DNA from: Rhizobiales bacterium Y(2018)
GTDB taxonomy: Bacteria; Pseudomonadota; Alphaproteobacteria; Rhizobiales; Aestuariivirgaceae
Direction: 5' to 3'
Assembly: GCA_005502925.1 (NCBI GenBank)
Contig: SCPD01000014.1
Coordinates: 1-64,000, forward strand
DNA length: 64,000 bases
The notes under the pieces were generated by a model. That model was not told the origin of the DNA. It saw nothing but the letters and a program-made list of their open reading frames with translations, and searched no databases. Both the position numbers and the translations under genes were made by a program. Below, piece by piece: positions 52,527 through 59,995 of the stretch (position 1 is the first letter of the stretch; the number at the start of each line of letters is the position of its first letter).

Positions 52527-53318
52527 TTAATCCACCAGCGCGCCACAGGTAAGATTGGCGACGGTGCCGGTCATCGCGCCGGCGCGGTCGGAAGCCATGA
52601 AGGCGGCGGTCTGCGCCACTTCGGCAAGGGTCGGATAACGCTTCAGCAACGTCTCCGCCGGGCCAGCCAGCATCTGATCGACCGTGATGCCGGCCTGATC
52701 CGCCGAGGGTTGGAATACCGCGCGGGCATGGGATTGGAGTGCCAGCGCTTCCGGCAAGGCATGCGGGCGCAAGCAGACGACGCGGATGCCGGACGGTGCC
52801 AATTCGCAAGCGAGCAGGCGCGAGAAGCCTTCGATGGCGGCGCAGGCGGTGCCGAAACCCAGATAGCCGGTGCCGGCGAGACGGCTGCCGGGCGTCGACA
52901 AAGTGAGGATCACGCCCGCTTTCCGCCGCGCCATATGCCAGGCGACCGCCTTGGCGGTGATGAAGTTCATCTGCGCATAGGCCGTGATCGGAAAGGCGAA
53001 GTCATCGAGGGTCAGATCCGCGAAGCTCTTGCCCTGGACGTGAAACAGGCCGACCGCATTGAGGGCGATATCGATCGCACCGGCCTTGGCGGCCACGTCA
53101 TCGGCATGTGCCTTGACCGCTTCCTCGTCCATGACGTCCAGCGCCGCGATCTCAGGCCTGGCGCCCTTGGCGGAAATATCGTCCGCCACCTTTTCGAGCT
53201 TGGCGAGATTGCGCCCGGCGAGAAAAACCTGCGCACCTTCCGTGGCGAAAGCACGCGCCACGGCGCCGCCCACAGCTCCTCCGCCGCCATAGATGATGGC
53301 GGTTTTGCCCTTCAACAT
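52527..53318 (-). CDS. SDR-family protein with altered catalytic residues
   Basis: The 263-residue Rossmann protein has an NAD(P) site IIYGGGGAVGGAVARAFATE and an LSTPGS serine near 145. The classical YxxxK signature is missing: where YSASKAAVEGF is expected, the sequence has FGTACAAIEGF, so Tyr becomes Phe and Lys becomes Cys. A nearby Tyr in TGYLGF may substitute, or the protein may not be a normal oxidoreductase. The rest aligns well (GFSRLLACELAPSGIRVV). It is 24 bp downstream of a DUF1428 gene and probably co-transcribed with it. Function unknown. Confidence 0.82.
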   Translation of the reverse strand: MLKGKTAIIYGGGGAVGGAVARAFATEGAQVFLAGRNLAKLEKVADDISAKGARPEIAALDVMDEEAVKAHADDVAAKAGAIDIALNAVGLFHVQGKSFADLTLDDFAFPITAYAQMNFITAKAVAWHMARRKAGVILTLSTPGSRLAGTGYLGFGTACAAIEGFSRLLACELAPSGIRVVCLRPHALPEALALQSHARAVFQPSADQAGITVDQMLAGPAETLLKRYPTLAEVAQTAAFMASDRAGAMTGTVANLTCGALVD

Positions 53319-53342
53319 GAATGCCCTCTTCGTTTGGTGTTG

Positions 53343-53696
53343 TCAGATGTCGAGAAAGACTTTGAACCCGCCATAGATCATGCGTTTGCCGTCGAAGGGC
53401 ATGTTCTTGTTGTCCATCTGCAGGCGGGGATCCGCCATCACCTTCTTCAAAATGCGATTGCGATCGGCGCGTGATTTGTAAGTCACCCAGGAGAAGATCA
53501 CCGTTTCATCCGGCTTCATCTTCACGCTGCGCGGGAAGGAGGTAACTTTGCCCATCGGTGCATCATCGGCGACGCTTTCGACATAGTTGATAGCGCCATG
53601 CTCGCGCCACACCTTGCCGGCGCGCTTTGCCATCTTGCGATATTGGGCCATGTTCTTCTTCGGAACGGCAACGATGAATCCATCGACATAGGTCAC
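53343..53696 (-). CDS. DUF1428 domain-containing protein
   Basis: A 117-residue small protein matching DUF1428: TYVDGFIVAVPKKNMAQYRK at the start, then GKVTSFPRSVKMKPDETVIF and SWVTYKSRADRNRILKKVMA, ending MPFDGKRMIYGGFKVFLDI. The fold is a dimeric alpha-beta barrel (ferredoxin-like) shared with the YCII and monooxygenase groups. It lies 32 bp after the sigma factor gene in the same direction and before the SDR gene, so it may belong to the same stress regulon. Biochemical role is unknown. Confidence 0.88.
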   Translation of the reverse strand: MTYVDGFIVAVPKKNMAQYRKMAKRAGKVWREHGAINYVESVADDAPMGKVTSFPRSVKMKPDETVIFSWVTYKSRADRNRILKKVMADPRLQMDNKNMPFDGKRMIYGGFKVFLDI

Positions 53697-53728
53697 GTCC
53701 AGTCTCCTTCAGATCGGTTTGTGATCAG

Positions 53729-54994
53729 TTATGAATGCCGGCAGGCGTCGGCGCGTTTGAGCAGTAAAGAGCGCTCGCGGGCATTCTGCGTCAGCGCCGC
53801 GGCCTGGCGGAACTCCGCCTCCGCCTCGGCGTAGCGGCCGAGCTTCATGAGGAAGTCGCCCCTGACGCTCGGCAAGAGATGATAGGTCTTGAGCGCTTCC
53901 TCGCCGACAAGCGTGTCCACCAGATCGAGCCCGGCTTGCGGTCCGCTCTTCATGGAATGCGCGACGGCGCGGTTGAGTTCCACCACGGGCGAGGCTTCGC
54001 GCGCCGCCATGATGTCGTAGAGGGCCGCAATGCGTCCCCAGTCTGTATCGGATGCCGTGGCGGCGCGGGCATGACAGGCGACGATCGCCGCCTGAAGGCC
54101 ATAGCGGCCAAGCTCGGGGTCCAGCGCGCCGGCGCGCGCCAATGCGGCAAGGCCGCGCCGGATGAGAAGCTGGTCCCACAAGGCCCGGTCCTGGTCGAGC
54201 AGCAGGATCGGCTCGCCGTCCGGTCCGCTGCGCGCATCGAGGCGCGAGGCCTGGATCTCCATAAGCGCCACCAGGCCATGCACTTCGGATTCCCGCGGCA
54301 TGAGCCCGGCCAGGATGCGGCCCAGCCGCAAGGCTTCCTCGCAGAGCTGCGGGCGCATCCAGTCGTCGCCCTGGGTCGCCGCGTAACCTTCGTTGAAGAT
54401 GAGATAGAGCACCATGAGAACCGAATCGCGGCGCGCCAGCAGCTCGGCGCCGCGCGGCAGTTCGTAAGGAACCTGCTTCTCGGCAAGGGTGCGCTTGGCG
54501 CGCACGATGCGCTGCGCGATGGTCGCGTCCGTCTGCAGGAAAGCGCGCGCGATTTCCTCGGTGGTGAGGCCGCCGATGAGACGCAAGGTCAAGGCGGTGC
54601 GGGCTTCGGTGCTCAGCACCGGATGACAGGAAATGAAAATGAGGCGCAGGAGATCGTCGCCGATCGTGTCGTCGAGGGCCGCGTCCAGTGCTTCGAGCGC
54701 TTCCTCCTGCTCGGCGTCGCGGGTGCGGCCAATTTCGGCATGTTTGCTGTCGGCCAGCTTCGCCTTGCGGATCTTGTCGATGGCGCGGTTCTTGGCGGCC
54801 GTCATCAGCCAGGCGCCGGGCCTGTCCGGAATGCCCGATTTCGGCCATTGCTCGAGCGCCGTCAGCAAGGCTTCCTGGGCCAGTTCCTCGGCCTGGCCGA
54901 TGTCGCGGGTGAAGCGCGTCAGGCTGGCGATGAGCTTCGCCTGCTCGATCCTCCAGACGGCGTCGATCTCGCGATGAGTGTCGGACATGGACAT
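53729..54994 (-). CDS. ECF42-type RNA polymerase sigma factor with C-terminal TPR-like extension
   Basis: The 421-residue sigma factor has region 2 (GQAEELAQEALLTALEQWPK, RPGAWLMTAAKNRAIDKIRK; residues about 30-75) and region 4 (TALTLRLIGGLTTEEIARAF; about 130-175). A long C-terminal part of helical repeats includes LYLIFNEGYAATQGDDWMRP and YEAEAEFRQAAA-like helices (residues 195-420). That extension and the neighbouring DGPF/YCII proteins mark the ECF42 group, which has no anti-sigma factor and is thought to be controlled through its extension. It follows two DGPF genes with a hairpin in between. A matching promoter pattern is seen at 56472-56498. Start ATG 54994; ATG 54988 is also possible. 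Confidence 0.9.
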   Translation of the reverse strand: MSMSDTHREIDAVWRIEQAKLIASLTRFTRDIGQAEELAQEALLTALEQWPKSGIPDRPGAWLMTAAKNRAIDKIRKAKLADSKHAEIGRTRDAEQEEALEALDAALDDTIGDDLLRLIFISCHPVLSTEARTALTLRLIGGLTTEEIARAFLQTDATIAQRIVRAKRTLAEKQVPYELPRGAELLARRDSVLMVLYLIFNEGYAATQGDDWMRPQLCEEALRLGRILAGLMPRESEVHGLVALMEIQASRLDARSGPDGEPILLLDQDRALWDQLLIRRGLAALARAGALDPELGRYGLQAAIVACHARAATASDTDWGRIAALYDIMAAREASPVVELNRAVAHSMKSGPQAGLDLVDTLVGEEALKTYHLLPSVRGDFLMKLGRYAEAEAEFRQAAALTQNARERSLLLKRADACRHS

Positions 54995-55063
54995 GATGCC
55001 CGATCAGACCATCTTCGCCCCGATATCGCAAGTTTCGCTTCATTACCAACGCCTTGGGGGTTG

Positions 55064-55089
55064 CCGCCCGCGACCTTGATCGCGGGCGG
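55064..55089 (-). terminator. Hairpin between DGPF gene and sigma factor
   Basis: CCGCCCGCGA (55064-55073) and TCGCGGGCGG (55080-55089) are perfect 10-bp GC arms with a 6-base loop, just after the stop codon of the DGPF gene. There is no T-run, so it may be a partial terminator or attenuator setting the sigma factor level. The remaining 54995-55063 bases hold no other signal. Confidence 0.55.
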
Positions 55090-55098
55090 ATAGCGCCA

Positions 55099-55521
55099 CT
55101 ACTTGGCGAGCTTGTGGGCTTCGGCCATGAGTCTTTCCTCCTGCGCCCGAAGCTCGGGCGTGAAGGCCTCGCCGAAATCCTCGGCCTCGAAGACCTGGCG
55201 GATTTCAAGCTCAAAGCCATCGCTCATCGGACACCGCTTGACCCATTCGACGGCTTCTTCCATCGACTTCACGCGCCACATCCAGAAGCCGGCGATGAGC
55301 TCCTTGGTTTCAGCGAAGGGACCATCCGTGACCTTGGGCTCAGCTTTGGTGAATTTCACCCGCTTGCCCTTGGAACTCGGATGCAAACCGTCACCGGCCA
55401 GCATGATGCCCGCCTTGACCAGTTCCTCGTTGTAATTGCCCATGGCGGCAAGTTCCTCGGTCGTCGGCATGACGCCGGCTTCCGTGTCCTTGTTGGCCTT
55501 GACGATCACCATGACTTTCAT
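55099..55521 (-). CDS. YCII-related (DGPF domain) protein, copy 2
   Basis: A 140-residue DGPF protein: KVMVIVKANKDTEAGVMPTT at the start, GDGLHPSSKGKRVKF in the middle, and the eponymous TDGPFAETKELIAGFWMW near residue 70. The fold is ferredoxin-like, and the biochemical role is unknown. Genes of this family are the usual neighbours and targets of ECF42 sigma factors. ATG 55521 is preferred to 55539 because GAAGGA lies just before it. It is 18 bp after the VOC gene and about 100 bp before the sigma gene, all leftward. Confidence 0.9.
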   Translation of the reverse strand: MKVMVIVKANKDTEAGVMPTTEELAAMGNYNEELVKAGIMLAGDGLHPSSKGKRVKFTKAEPKVTDGPFAETKELIAGFWMWRVKSMEEAVEWVKRCPMSDGFELEIRQVFEAEDFGEAFTPELRAQEERLMAEAHKLAK

Positions 55522-55539
55522 TCTGGTATTCCTTCTCAA

Positions 55540-55986
55540 TCAGGGGGTGGCCGCGGAGACGATCATCCAGCCCACGCCGAACTTGTCGGCGACCATGCCG
55601 AAGCTGGTGGCGAAGAAGGTCTTGATCAGCGGCTGCTGCACTTGGCCGCCGGCGCTCAGGGCGTCGAACAGCCGTTTCGCTTCTGCGTCATCCTTGGCCT
55701 GAAGGGCCAGCGAGATGCCGGTGAAGCTGGTCTTGCCGGAGCACATGCCGTCGGTCGCCATGATCAGCGTATCGCCGACCTTGAACTCCGAATGCATGAT
55801 CTTGTCGCCGGGCGGCATGGCGCCCATGTCGGCGCAGCCTTTGCCCATTTCCATAGGCTCCATGGGCGGGGCTTCCTGAAAGCGCATCTTCACACCGACC
55901 TTGGCGCCGATCGCCTTGGCATAGAAGTCGAGCGCTTCCTCGGCGCGGCCTTCGAAGGATAAATAGGGTTGGACCTGCATCATCAT
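55540..55986 (-). CDS. VOC family protein (PhnB/glyoxalase-like)
   Basis: A 148-residue vicinal oxygen chelate protein: QVQPYLSFEGRAEEALDFYA at the start, HSEFKVGDTLIMATDGMCSG in the middle, and GVGWMIVSAATP at the end, the PhnB/3-demethylubiquinone pattern. It may bind a small electrophile or metal. Three successive ATG codons (55986, 55983, 55980) begin it, and AGGAG sits one, four and seven bases upstream, so the third is the most likely start. It lies between the two DGPF genes and is probably in their ECF42-driven transcript. Confidence 0.88.
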   Translation of the reverse strand: MMMQVQPYLSFEGRAEEALDFYAKAIGAKVGVKMRFQEAPPMEPMEMGKGCADMGAMPPGDKIMHSEFKVGDTLIMATDGMCSGKTSFTGISLALQAKDDAEAKRLFDALSAGGQVQQPLIKTFFATSFGMVADKFGVGWMIVSAATP

Positions 55987-56007
55987 ACTCCTCTTGCTAC
56001 GTGACTG

Positions 56008-56421
56008 TTACTTTCGGGCGCCGCCCACTTCCATCTCGCGAAACCGTTCGATGGCCTCGCTTTGGGTGAAGTCCTCAAGCTCGAATAGTTGGCGGATTTC
56101 GATTTCACCGTCCTCATTGTGCGGATTGGGGAAACGGCGCGCCCATTCGAGTGCTTCTTCGCGCGACTTCACCTGGATGATGGTGTAGCCGGCGATGAGC
56201 TCCTTGGTCTCGGCGAAGGGACCGTCGACGACGCGGCGCTTGCCGCCTTCATATTTGATGCGGAAGCCTTGCGATGTCGGATGCAGACCGTTGGCGTCCA
56301 AGAGGATACCTGCTTTGGCGAGCTCGGCGTGATAATCCGCCATGGCGCTGAGGAGGGCCTCCTCGGGCATGACGCCCGCTTCCGAATCCTTGCTGGCCTT
56401 GACGATGATCATGAAACGCAT
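56008..56421 (-). CDS. YCII-related (DGPF domain) protein, copy 1
   Basis: A 137-residue DGPF protein, first in the leftward stress operon. It shares with the copy at 55099 the segments IVKASKDSEAGVMPEEALLS, LLDANGLHPTSQGFRIKYEG and VDGPFAETKELIAGYTIIQV. It is preceded by a recognisable ECF promoter (56472-56498), which would place it, the VOC gene and copy 2 under the sigma factor at 53729. GGAGA is found ten bases before the start. The enzymatic role is not known. Confidence 0.9.
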   Translation of the reverse strand: MRFMIIVKASKDSEAGVMPEEALLSAMADYHAELAKAGILLDANGLHPTSQGFRIKYEGGKRRVVDGPFAETKELIAGYTIIQVKSREEALEWARRFPNPHNEDGEIEIRQLFELEDFTQSEAIERFREMEVGGARK

Positions 56422-56471
56422 GGGTCTAAATCTCCTGTTCCGGTGGGGAGCCTTGCCGGCTCTACCTCCAC

Positions 56472-56498
56472 GACGGGTGAGGCATGGCGAAATCGACA
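56472..56498 (-). promoter_or_regulatory. Candidate ECF42-type promoter of the DGPF operon
   Basis: On the minus strand TGTCGA (56498-56493) is followed after exactly 17 bases by CGTC (56475-56472). TGTCGA at -35 and a CGA/TC-type -10 are the pattern reported for ECF42 promoters in Streptomyces. The predicted start is about 45 nt upstream of the DGPF copy 1 ATG. Confidence 0.55.
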
Positions 56499-56552
56499 GG
56501 CGGGCGAAAAAAATCCGAAGATTTTTCTGACCCGGTGGAAGCCTTTGATTTT

Positions 56553-57236
56553 TCAGGCGCCTTGGCGTCCGAGCGGTGTCAGATCAAGATAATGCAGCAC
56601 CGGGACGACAGGTTCCACGCCGCGCGCGTAAGTCGAATAGGTGTGGAAGATCTCATCACCCTCGCGCAGGAAGACGCTGATGCCGTGATGCTCGCCATCG
56701 GCGAACCATGGCTCGTTGTTGGCGATGTGCTCGGCGCGCGGGCGGTAGTTGTATTCGGAGGGCGTTACCTTCTCGTCGGTCGTCGCCTGGAAGTCGTAGT
56801 TGAAGTCAGTGCCGAAGGACGAATAGAGCGGGATGTACCAGCCTTTCGCTTTCGCATAGGCCTTGAGCTTCGCCTGCGGTGCGCGCGCGATGACGGCGAG
56901 CGAGGTGTCGCGCTCATGCAGTCCCTTCAGCTCGGGGAGATCGTCGACGAAACCGGTGCAGCCGGAACAGGCCTTCTCCCAGTCGGGATCGTACATGAAG
57001 TGATAGATGATGAGCTGGCGGCGGCCGTCGAACAGATCGAGGAGGGAGACCTTGCCGTCCGGACCGTCGAAGACATAGTCCTTGTCGACCTTGACCATCG
57101 GCAGACGACGGCGTGCCTCGTTGAGTGCGTCGCGCTCGCGCGTCAGCTGCTTTTCCTGGTCGAGCAGCGTCTTGCGGGCGGCAAGCCATTCGGAACGCGA
57201 TACGGTCTTCGGCAGTGTTTTCGGAGTCTCAAGCAT
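56553..57236 (-). CDS. DUF899 (thioredoxin-like) protein, copy 1
   Basis: A 227-residue DUF899 protein: PKTVSRSEWLAARKTLLDQE at the start, DGKVSLLDLFDGRRQLIIYH near residue 62, then the redox-like motif KACSGCTGFVDDLPEL with a CxxC, and IFHTYSTYARGVEPV near the end. The fold is thioredoxin-like, and an oxidoreductase role is plausible but unproven. It is divergent from the MarR gene (57373), with the operator-promoter region between. The related protein at 57835 faces it across marR, making a regulator flanked by two paralogues. Confidence 0.87.
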   Translation of the reverse strand: MLETPKTLPKTVSRSEWLAARKTLLDQEKQLTRERDALNEARRRLPMVKVDKDYVFDGPDGKVSLLDLFDGRRQLIIYHFMYDPDWEKACSGCTGFVDDLPELKGLHERDTSLAVIARAPQAKLKAYAKAKGWYIPLYSSFGTDFNYDFQATTDEKVTPSEYNYRPRAEHIANNEPWFADGEHHGISVFLREGDEIFHTYSTYARGVEPVVPVLHYLDLTPLGRQGA

Positions 57237-57338
57237 ACAAACCTCCCTGGCTCCCGGTTAGTGGGCGGATGCCCGCCGGGCCATTACGTCCGACATAATC
57301 GATGCGACGATGCTCCCCGATCGCGCGGTTCAATTATC

Positions 57339-57366
57339 TTGACAAATAGGTTGATATCAACATAAT
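57339..57366 (+). promoter_or_regulatory. marR promoter with embedded MarR operator
   Basis: TTGACA (57339-57344), a 16-bp spacer and CATAAT (57361-57366) form a near-consensus sigma-70-type promoter. The perfect 12-bp palindrome GTTGATATCAAC (57350-57361) lies in the spacer and touches the -10. The start codon at 57373 is seven bases after the -10, so the mRNA is probably leaderless. Confidence 0.75.
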
Positions 57367-57372
57367 TAGCGC

Positions 57373-57819
57373 ATGTCAACTCGGCTGGGTCCCTCTCTCG
57401 AAGAAACTCTTCACGTCCGCGACCATTGCCTGTGTCTCCATGTGCAAAGGGCGGCGCGGGCGCTGGCGCGGCGCTTCGACGAAGCCTTGCGTCCGCTCGG
57501 CATCAATCAAGGGCAGTTTTCGCTGCTGATGTCGCTCAACCGTCCGGACGCGCCGACGATCAGCCGGGTGGCGGCCTTTCTGGCGATGGATCGCACCACG
57601 CTCACCGCCGTCCTCAAGCCGCTGGAGCGGCGCGGCCTCCTGAATATGACGGTCGACAAGGCGGACCGGCGCAACCGGCGACTGACATTGACCGACGCCG
57701 GACGCAAGCTGCTGCGCGACGCGCTGCCGATCTGGACGAAGACGCATGCCGCGGTCGACACGATGCTCGCCGAGCAGAAATCCGATAATCTGCGCGGCGT
57801 GCTTGCGCTCCTGGTCTGA
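57373..57819 (+). CDS. MarR family transcriptional regulator
   Basis: A 148-residue winged-helix repressor. Helix-turn-helix residues are in DAPTISRVAAFLAMDRTTLT (about 57-76), then PLERRGLLNMTVDKADRRNR (wing) and LTLTDAGRKLLRDALPIW. A conserved-looking HCLCLH motif near residue 18, with two cysteines, could be a redox switch. It is divergent from DUF899 copy 1 and convergent to DUF899 copy 2. The palindrome in its own promoter suggests negative autoregulation. The effector is unknown. The predicted mRNA is leaderless. Confidence 0.92.
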   Translation: MSTRLGPSLEETLHVRDHCLCLHVQRAARALARRFDEALRPLGINQGQFSLLMSLNRPDAPTISRVAAFLAMDRTTLTAVLKPLERRGLLNMTVDKADRRNRRLTLTDAGRKLLRDALPIWTKTHAAVDTMLAEQKSDNLRGVLALLV

Positions 57820-57834
57820 AACGCGCGCCATCGC

Positions 57835-58611
57835 TCAGGCGCCCGTCGAGCCGCAGCAGCCTCCCGCCTTGGCGGCTGTACTCTTCTCACCAGTCAGACC
57901 TTCCGGCTCATAACGGTCATGCCGCCTCACCCAATCGGTTAGGTCGTAATTGGGGCCGGTTTCATTGCGGCCTTTGGGAGTCATATCCAGAAACATATAG
58001 GCGCCGAGGATCTCCTCGCCGCCGCGCCCGAAGGTCGAGTAGGTGTGGAAAATCTCGCCTTTCGGAGCCTTGTAGAAAACGCTCAGGCCGGAAAGATCCT
58101 CGATGCCGACATCGGTCGTCTCGTAATTGTAATAGGCCTTGCCCGAGGCGACCTCATCCTTGGTGAAGGATACGTTGAAGTCGTAATTGAAGTCATTGGC
58201 ATGCGAGGACACGAAAGGGAAATTCCAGCCCATGCGCCGCCGATAGGCTTCGATTTCGGCAATCGGCGCGCGGGCAACCGAGGCGAAGGCGACATCATGG
58301 TGGCGGAAATGCAGGAGCGCGCCCGCGACATGGTCGACCTCGAAAGAGCAGCCGACGCAGCCTTCCTTCTGTCCGGGGGCCAGCATGAAATGCTTGATGA
58401 TGAGCTGGCTCTTGCCCTCGAAGAGATCGGCCAGCGTGCATCTTCCCTGCGGCGTGTCGAAGACATAGGTCTTGTCGATCCTCACCCAAGGCAGCTCGCG
58501 CCGCGCGGCGCTGAGCTTGTCGCGCAAATGGGTAAATTCCTTCTCCTGCTGGAGAAGGGCTTTGCGGGCGGCGGTCCACTGATCGCGGCCGACGACTTCA
58601 TGTTCGATCAT
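57835..58611 (-). CDS. DUF899 (thioredoxin-like) protein, copy 2
   Basis: The 258-residue paralogue of the gene at 56553: DQWTAARKALLQQEKEFTHL at the start, GRCTLADLFEGKSQLIIKHF, then KEGCVGCSFEVDHVAG (CxxC again) and EIFHTYSTFGRGGEEI near the end. Compared with copy 1 it has about 30 extra C-terminal residues ending in KAGGCCGSTGA with an extra cysteine pair. It lies just downstream of the convergent marR gene and 31 bp after the SRPBCC gene in the same direction, so it may be read with arsR-SRPBCC. Redox function is inferred from the fold. Confidence 0.87.
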   Translation of the reverse strand: MIEHEVVGRDQWTAARKALLQQEKEFTHLRDKLSAARRELPWVRIDKTYVFDTPQGRCTLADLFEGKSQLIIKHFMLAPGQKEGCVGCSFEVDHVAGALLHFRHHDVAFASVARAPIAEIEAYRRRMGWNFPFVSSHANDFNYDFNVSFTKDEVASGKAYYNYETTDVGIEDLSGLSVFYKAPKGEIFHTYSTFGRGGEEILGAYMFLDMTPKGRNETGPNYDLTDWVRRHDRYEPEGLTGEKSTAAKAGGCCGSTGA

Positions 58612-58642
58612 GGGTCTCTCCTTTACGCTTTACAGAAAAGGT

Positions 58643-59119
58643 TCAGGCCGCCTCGGCGGTGACTACATAGGCAGCGAGCTTGTCGAGGGCTTCGCTCCAG
58701 CCGCCCTCGTGACCATCGCGTTCCTCGACAGACTGGAAGGGCGCCTGCTTGAAGGTCATGCGGGTCTTGCCGTTCTCTTCGGTGAAGGTGATGGTGATCA
58801 GGTTTTCCAAGCCGCGCTCGCCGTCCTCTTCCCAGGCGAAAGTGAAGACGAGGCGTTTGTTCTCGACGACCTCGCGATAGACGCCGTGGAACCAGTAGTC
58901 CTTGCCTTCGGGAGAGCGGATCAAGGCGCGGTAACGGCCGCCTTCACGCACATCGAGCTTGGCCGACGGCGCGGTGAACCCCTTGGGGCCCATCCAGCGC
59001 ACCATGTGCTCGGGCTCGGTCCATACTTTGTAGACAAGCATCGGCGGCGCATCGAGCACGCGGGTGATCACCAGTTCGAGCCGGTCTTCCCGCACGTCCT
59101 TGTTGTTCACGAGATTCAT
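58643..59119 (-). CDS. SRPBCC/AHSA1-like protein linked to ArsR
   Basis: A 158-residue START-like protein: DRLELVITRVLDAPPMLVYK at the N-terminus, WTEPEHMVRWMGPKGFTAPS, DVREGGRYRALIRSPEGKDY and MTFKQAPFQSVEERDGHEGG, a complete AHSA1 pattern. The start ATG 59119 overlaps the arsR stop by four bases (ATGA), so the two are translationally coupled. This regulator-plus-AHSA1 pairing is common in soil bacteria, where the binding protein may deliver or detoxify a hydrophobic ligand. The longer frame to 59257 is rejected as it lies inside arsR. Confidence 0.88.
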   Translation of the reverse strand: MNLVNNKDVREDRLELVITRVLDAPPMLVYKVWTEPEHMVRWMGPKGFTAPSAKLDVREGGRYRALIRSPEGKDYWFHGVYREVVENKRLVFTFAWEEDGERGLENLITITFTEENGKTRMTFKQAPFQSVEERDGHEGGWSEALDKLAAYVVTAEAA

Positions 59120-59451
59120 GACGTGCCTCCCTTGGATTGCAGATCCTGCAGATAGGTTTCGAGACGATCGAAGCTCGCCTCCCAGAAGCGGCGATAATGC
59201 TCGAGCCAATCCGCGGCTTCCTTCAGCGGGCCGGGCTCGAGGCGGCGCGGCCGCCATTGCTTCTCGCGGCTCTGGGCGATCATGCCGGCCTTCTCCAGCA
59301 CTTTGAGGTGCTTGGAGATCGCCGGCAGGCTCATCTCGAACGGCTCGGCGAGCTCGGTGACCGAGGCCTCGCCCAAAGCCAGCCTGGCGAGGATGGCGCG
59401 CCTTGTCGGATCGGCAAGGGCGGCGAAGGCGGTGCTGAGACGGTCGGCCAT
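59116..59451 (-). CDS. ArsR family winged-helix regulator
   Basis: A 111-residue regulator with the ArsR fold: STAFAALADPTRRAILARLA, then EASVTELAEPFEMSLPAISK and HLKVLEKAGMIAQSREKQWR. No clear cysteine metal-binding box is seen, so it is of the AHSA1-linked, not the arsenic-sensing, type. ATG 59451 is used; the TTG 12 bases earlier is in the operator region and less likely. It is coupled to the downstream SRPBCC gene. A symmetric site (59458-59485) before it is likely its operator. Confidence 0.9.
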   Translation of the reverse strand: MADRLSTAFAALADPTRRAILARLALGEASVTELAEPFEMSLPAISKHLKVLEKAGMIAQSREKQWRPRRLEPGPLKEAADWLEHYRRFWEASFDRLETYLQDLQSKGGTS

Positions 59452-59457
59452 GTATTG

Positions 59458-59485
59458 AACCAATAAGTTAATTAATCATTTGGTT
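59458..59485. promoter_or_regulatory. Candidate ArsR operator
   Basis: AACCAA (59458-59463) and TTGGTT (59480-59485) are inverted arms with a 16-bp AT-rich centre containing TTAATTAA. It directly abuts the arsR start region. Confidence 0.5.
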
Positions 59486-59541
59486 AAATAATGGAGGCAA
59501 CCGCTCTTGTCAAGGTTTGCGCGCAGGCTGAGGATGGCTGG

Positions 59542-59850
59542 TTAGTGCGCGCCTTCGCGCGGAAGGCCGAATCCGCCGACGGGTTCGGTCCGGGTGGCGC
59601 TGTCGAAACCGGCAATCATCGGCATGGCTTCGGTGATCGCCGCCCGCACCTGCGGCAAGCTCAAGGAGCCTTTGTGGCTCGCCTCGCTGTCCCATACCTC
59701 GGTGATCCAGATCGCGTCGGCATCGGCCGGGTCCTTGGCGATGACATAACTGAGGCATCCGGGCATCGAATCGGTGCCGCGCAACAGAATGGCGAGCAAA
59801 TCATCGCGTTTACCGGGCTTTGCCCGCATTTTTCCGATCAGACCAAACAT
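59542..59850 (-). CDS. Antibiotic biosynthesis monooxygenase-domain protein
   Basis: A 102-residue ABM-type protein: MFGLIGKMRAKPGKRDDLLA, GCLSYVIAKDPADADAIWIT and EVWDSEASHKGSLSLPQVRA, the pattern of small dimeric quinone or polyketide monooxygenases such as YgiN. It is probably a cytoplasmic detoxification enzyme that needs no cofactor. It lies leftward, 90 bp from the ArsR operator and 145 bp from the divergent TetR gene. No operon partner is evident. Substrate unknown. Confidence 0.88.
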   Translation of the reverse strand: MFGLIGKMRAKPGKRDDLLAILLRGTDSMPGCLSYVIAKDPADADAIWITEVWDSEASHKGSLSLPQVRAAITEAMPMIAGFDSATRTEPVGGFGLPREGAH

Positions 59851-59913
59851 CGAGATCTCCTTATGCCCGAATCATGTCGGGTGCGAAGGGGGCTGTCGAG
59901 CGCTCAAGTTTAG

Positions 59914-59933
59914 AAACAAACGCTTGTTTGTTT
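59914..59933. promoter_or_regulatory. TetR operator palindrome
   Basis: AAACAAAC (59914-59921) and GTTTGTTT (59926-59933) are perfect 8-bp arms with a 4-base centre. It lies 62 bp before the tetR start and between tetR and the divergent monooxygenase gene, so it may control both. Confidence 0.72.
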
Positions 59934-59995
59934 AATGCGATGTGCTAAGGTCCATCAAAGACGGGGAAAACCCGCAAGACACAATGGGAGGACTG

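Noticed and set aside
59116-59451. Arsenic-sensing ArsR
   Set aside because: No cysteine metal box and no arsenic genes. It is coupled to an AHSA1-like gene instead.
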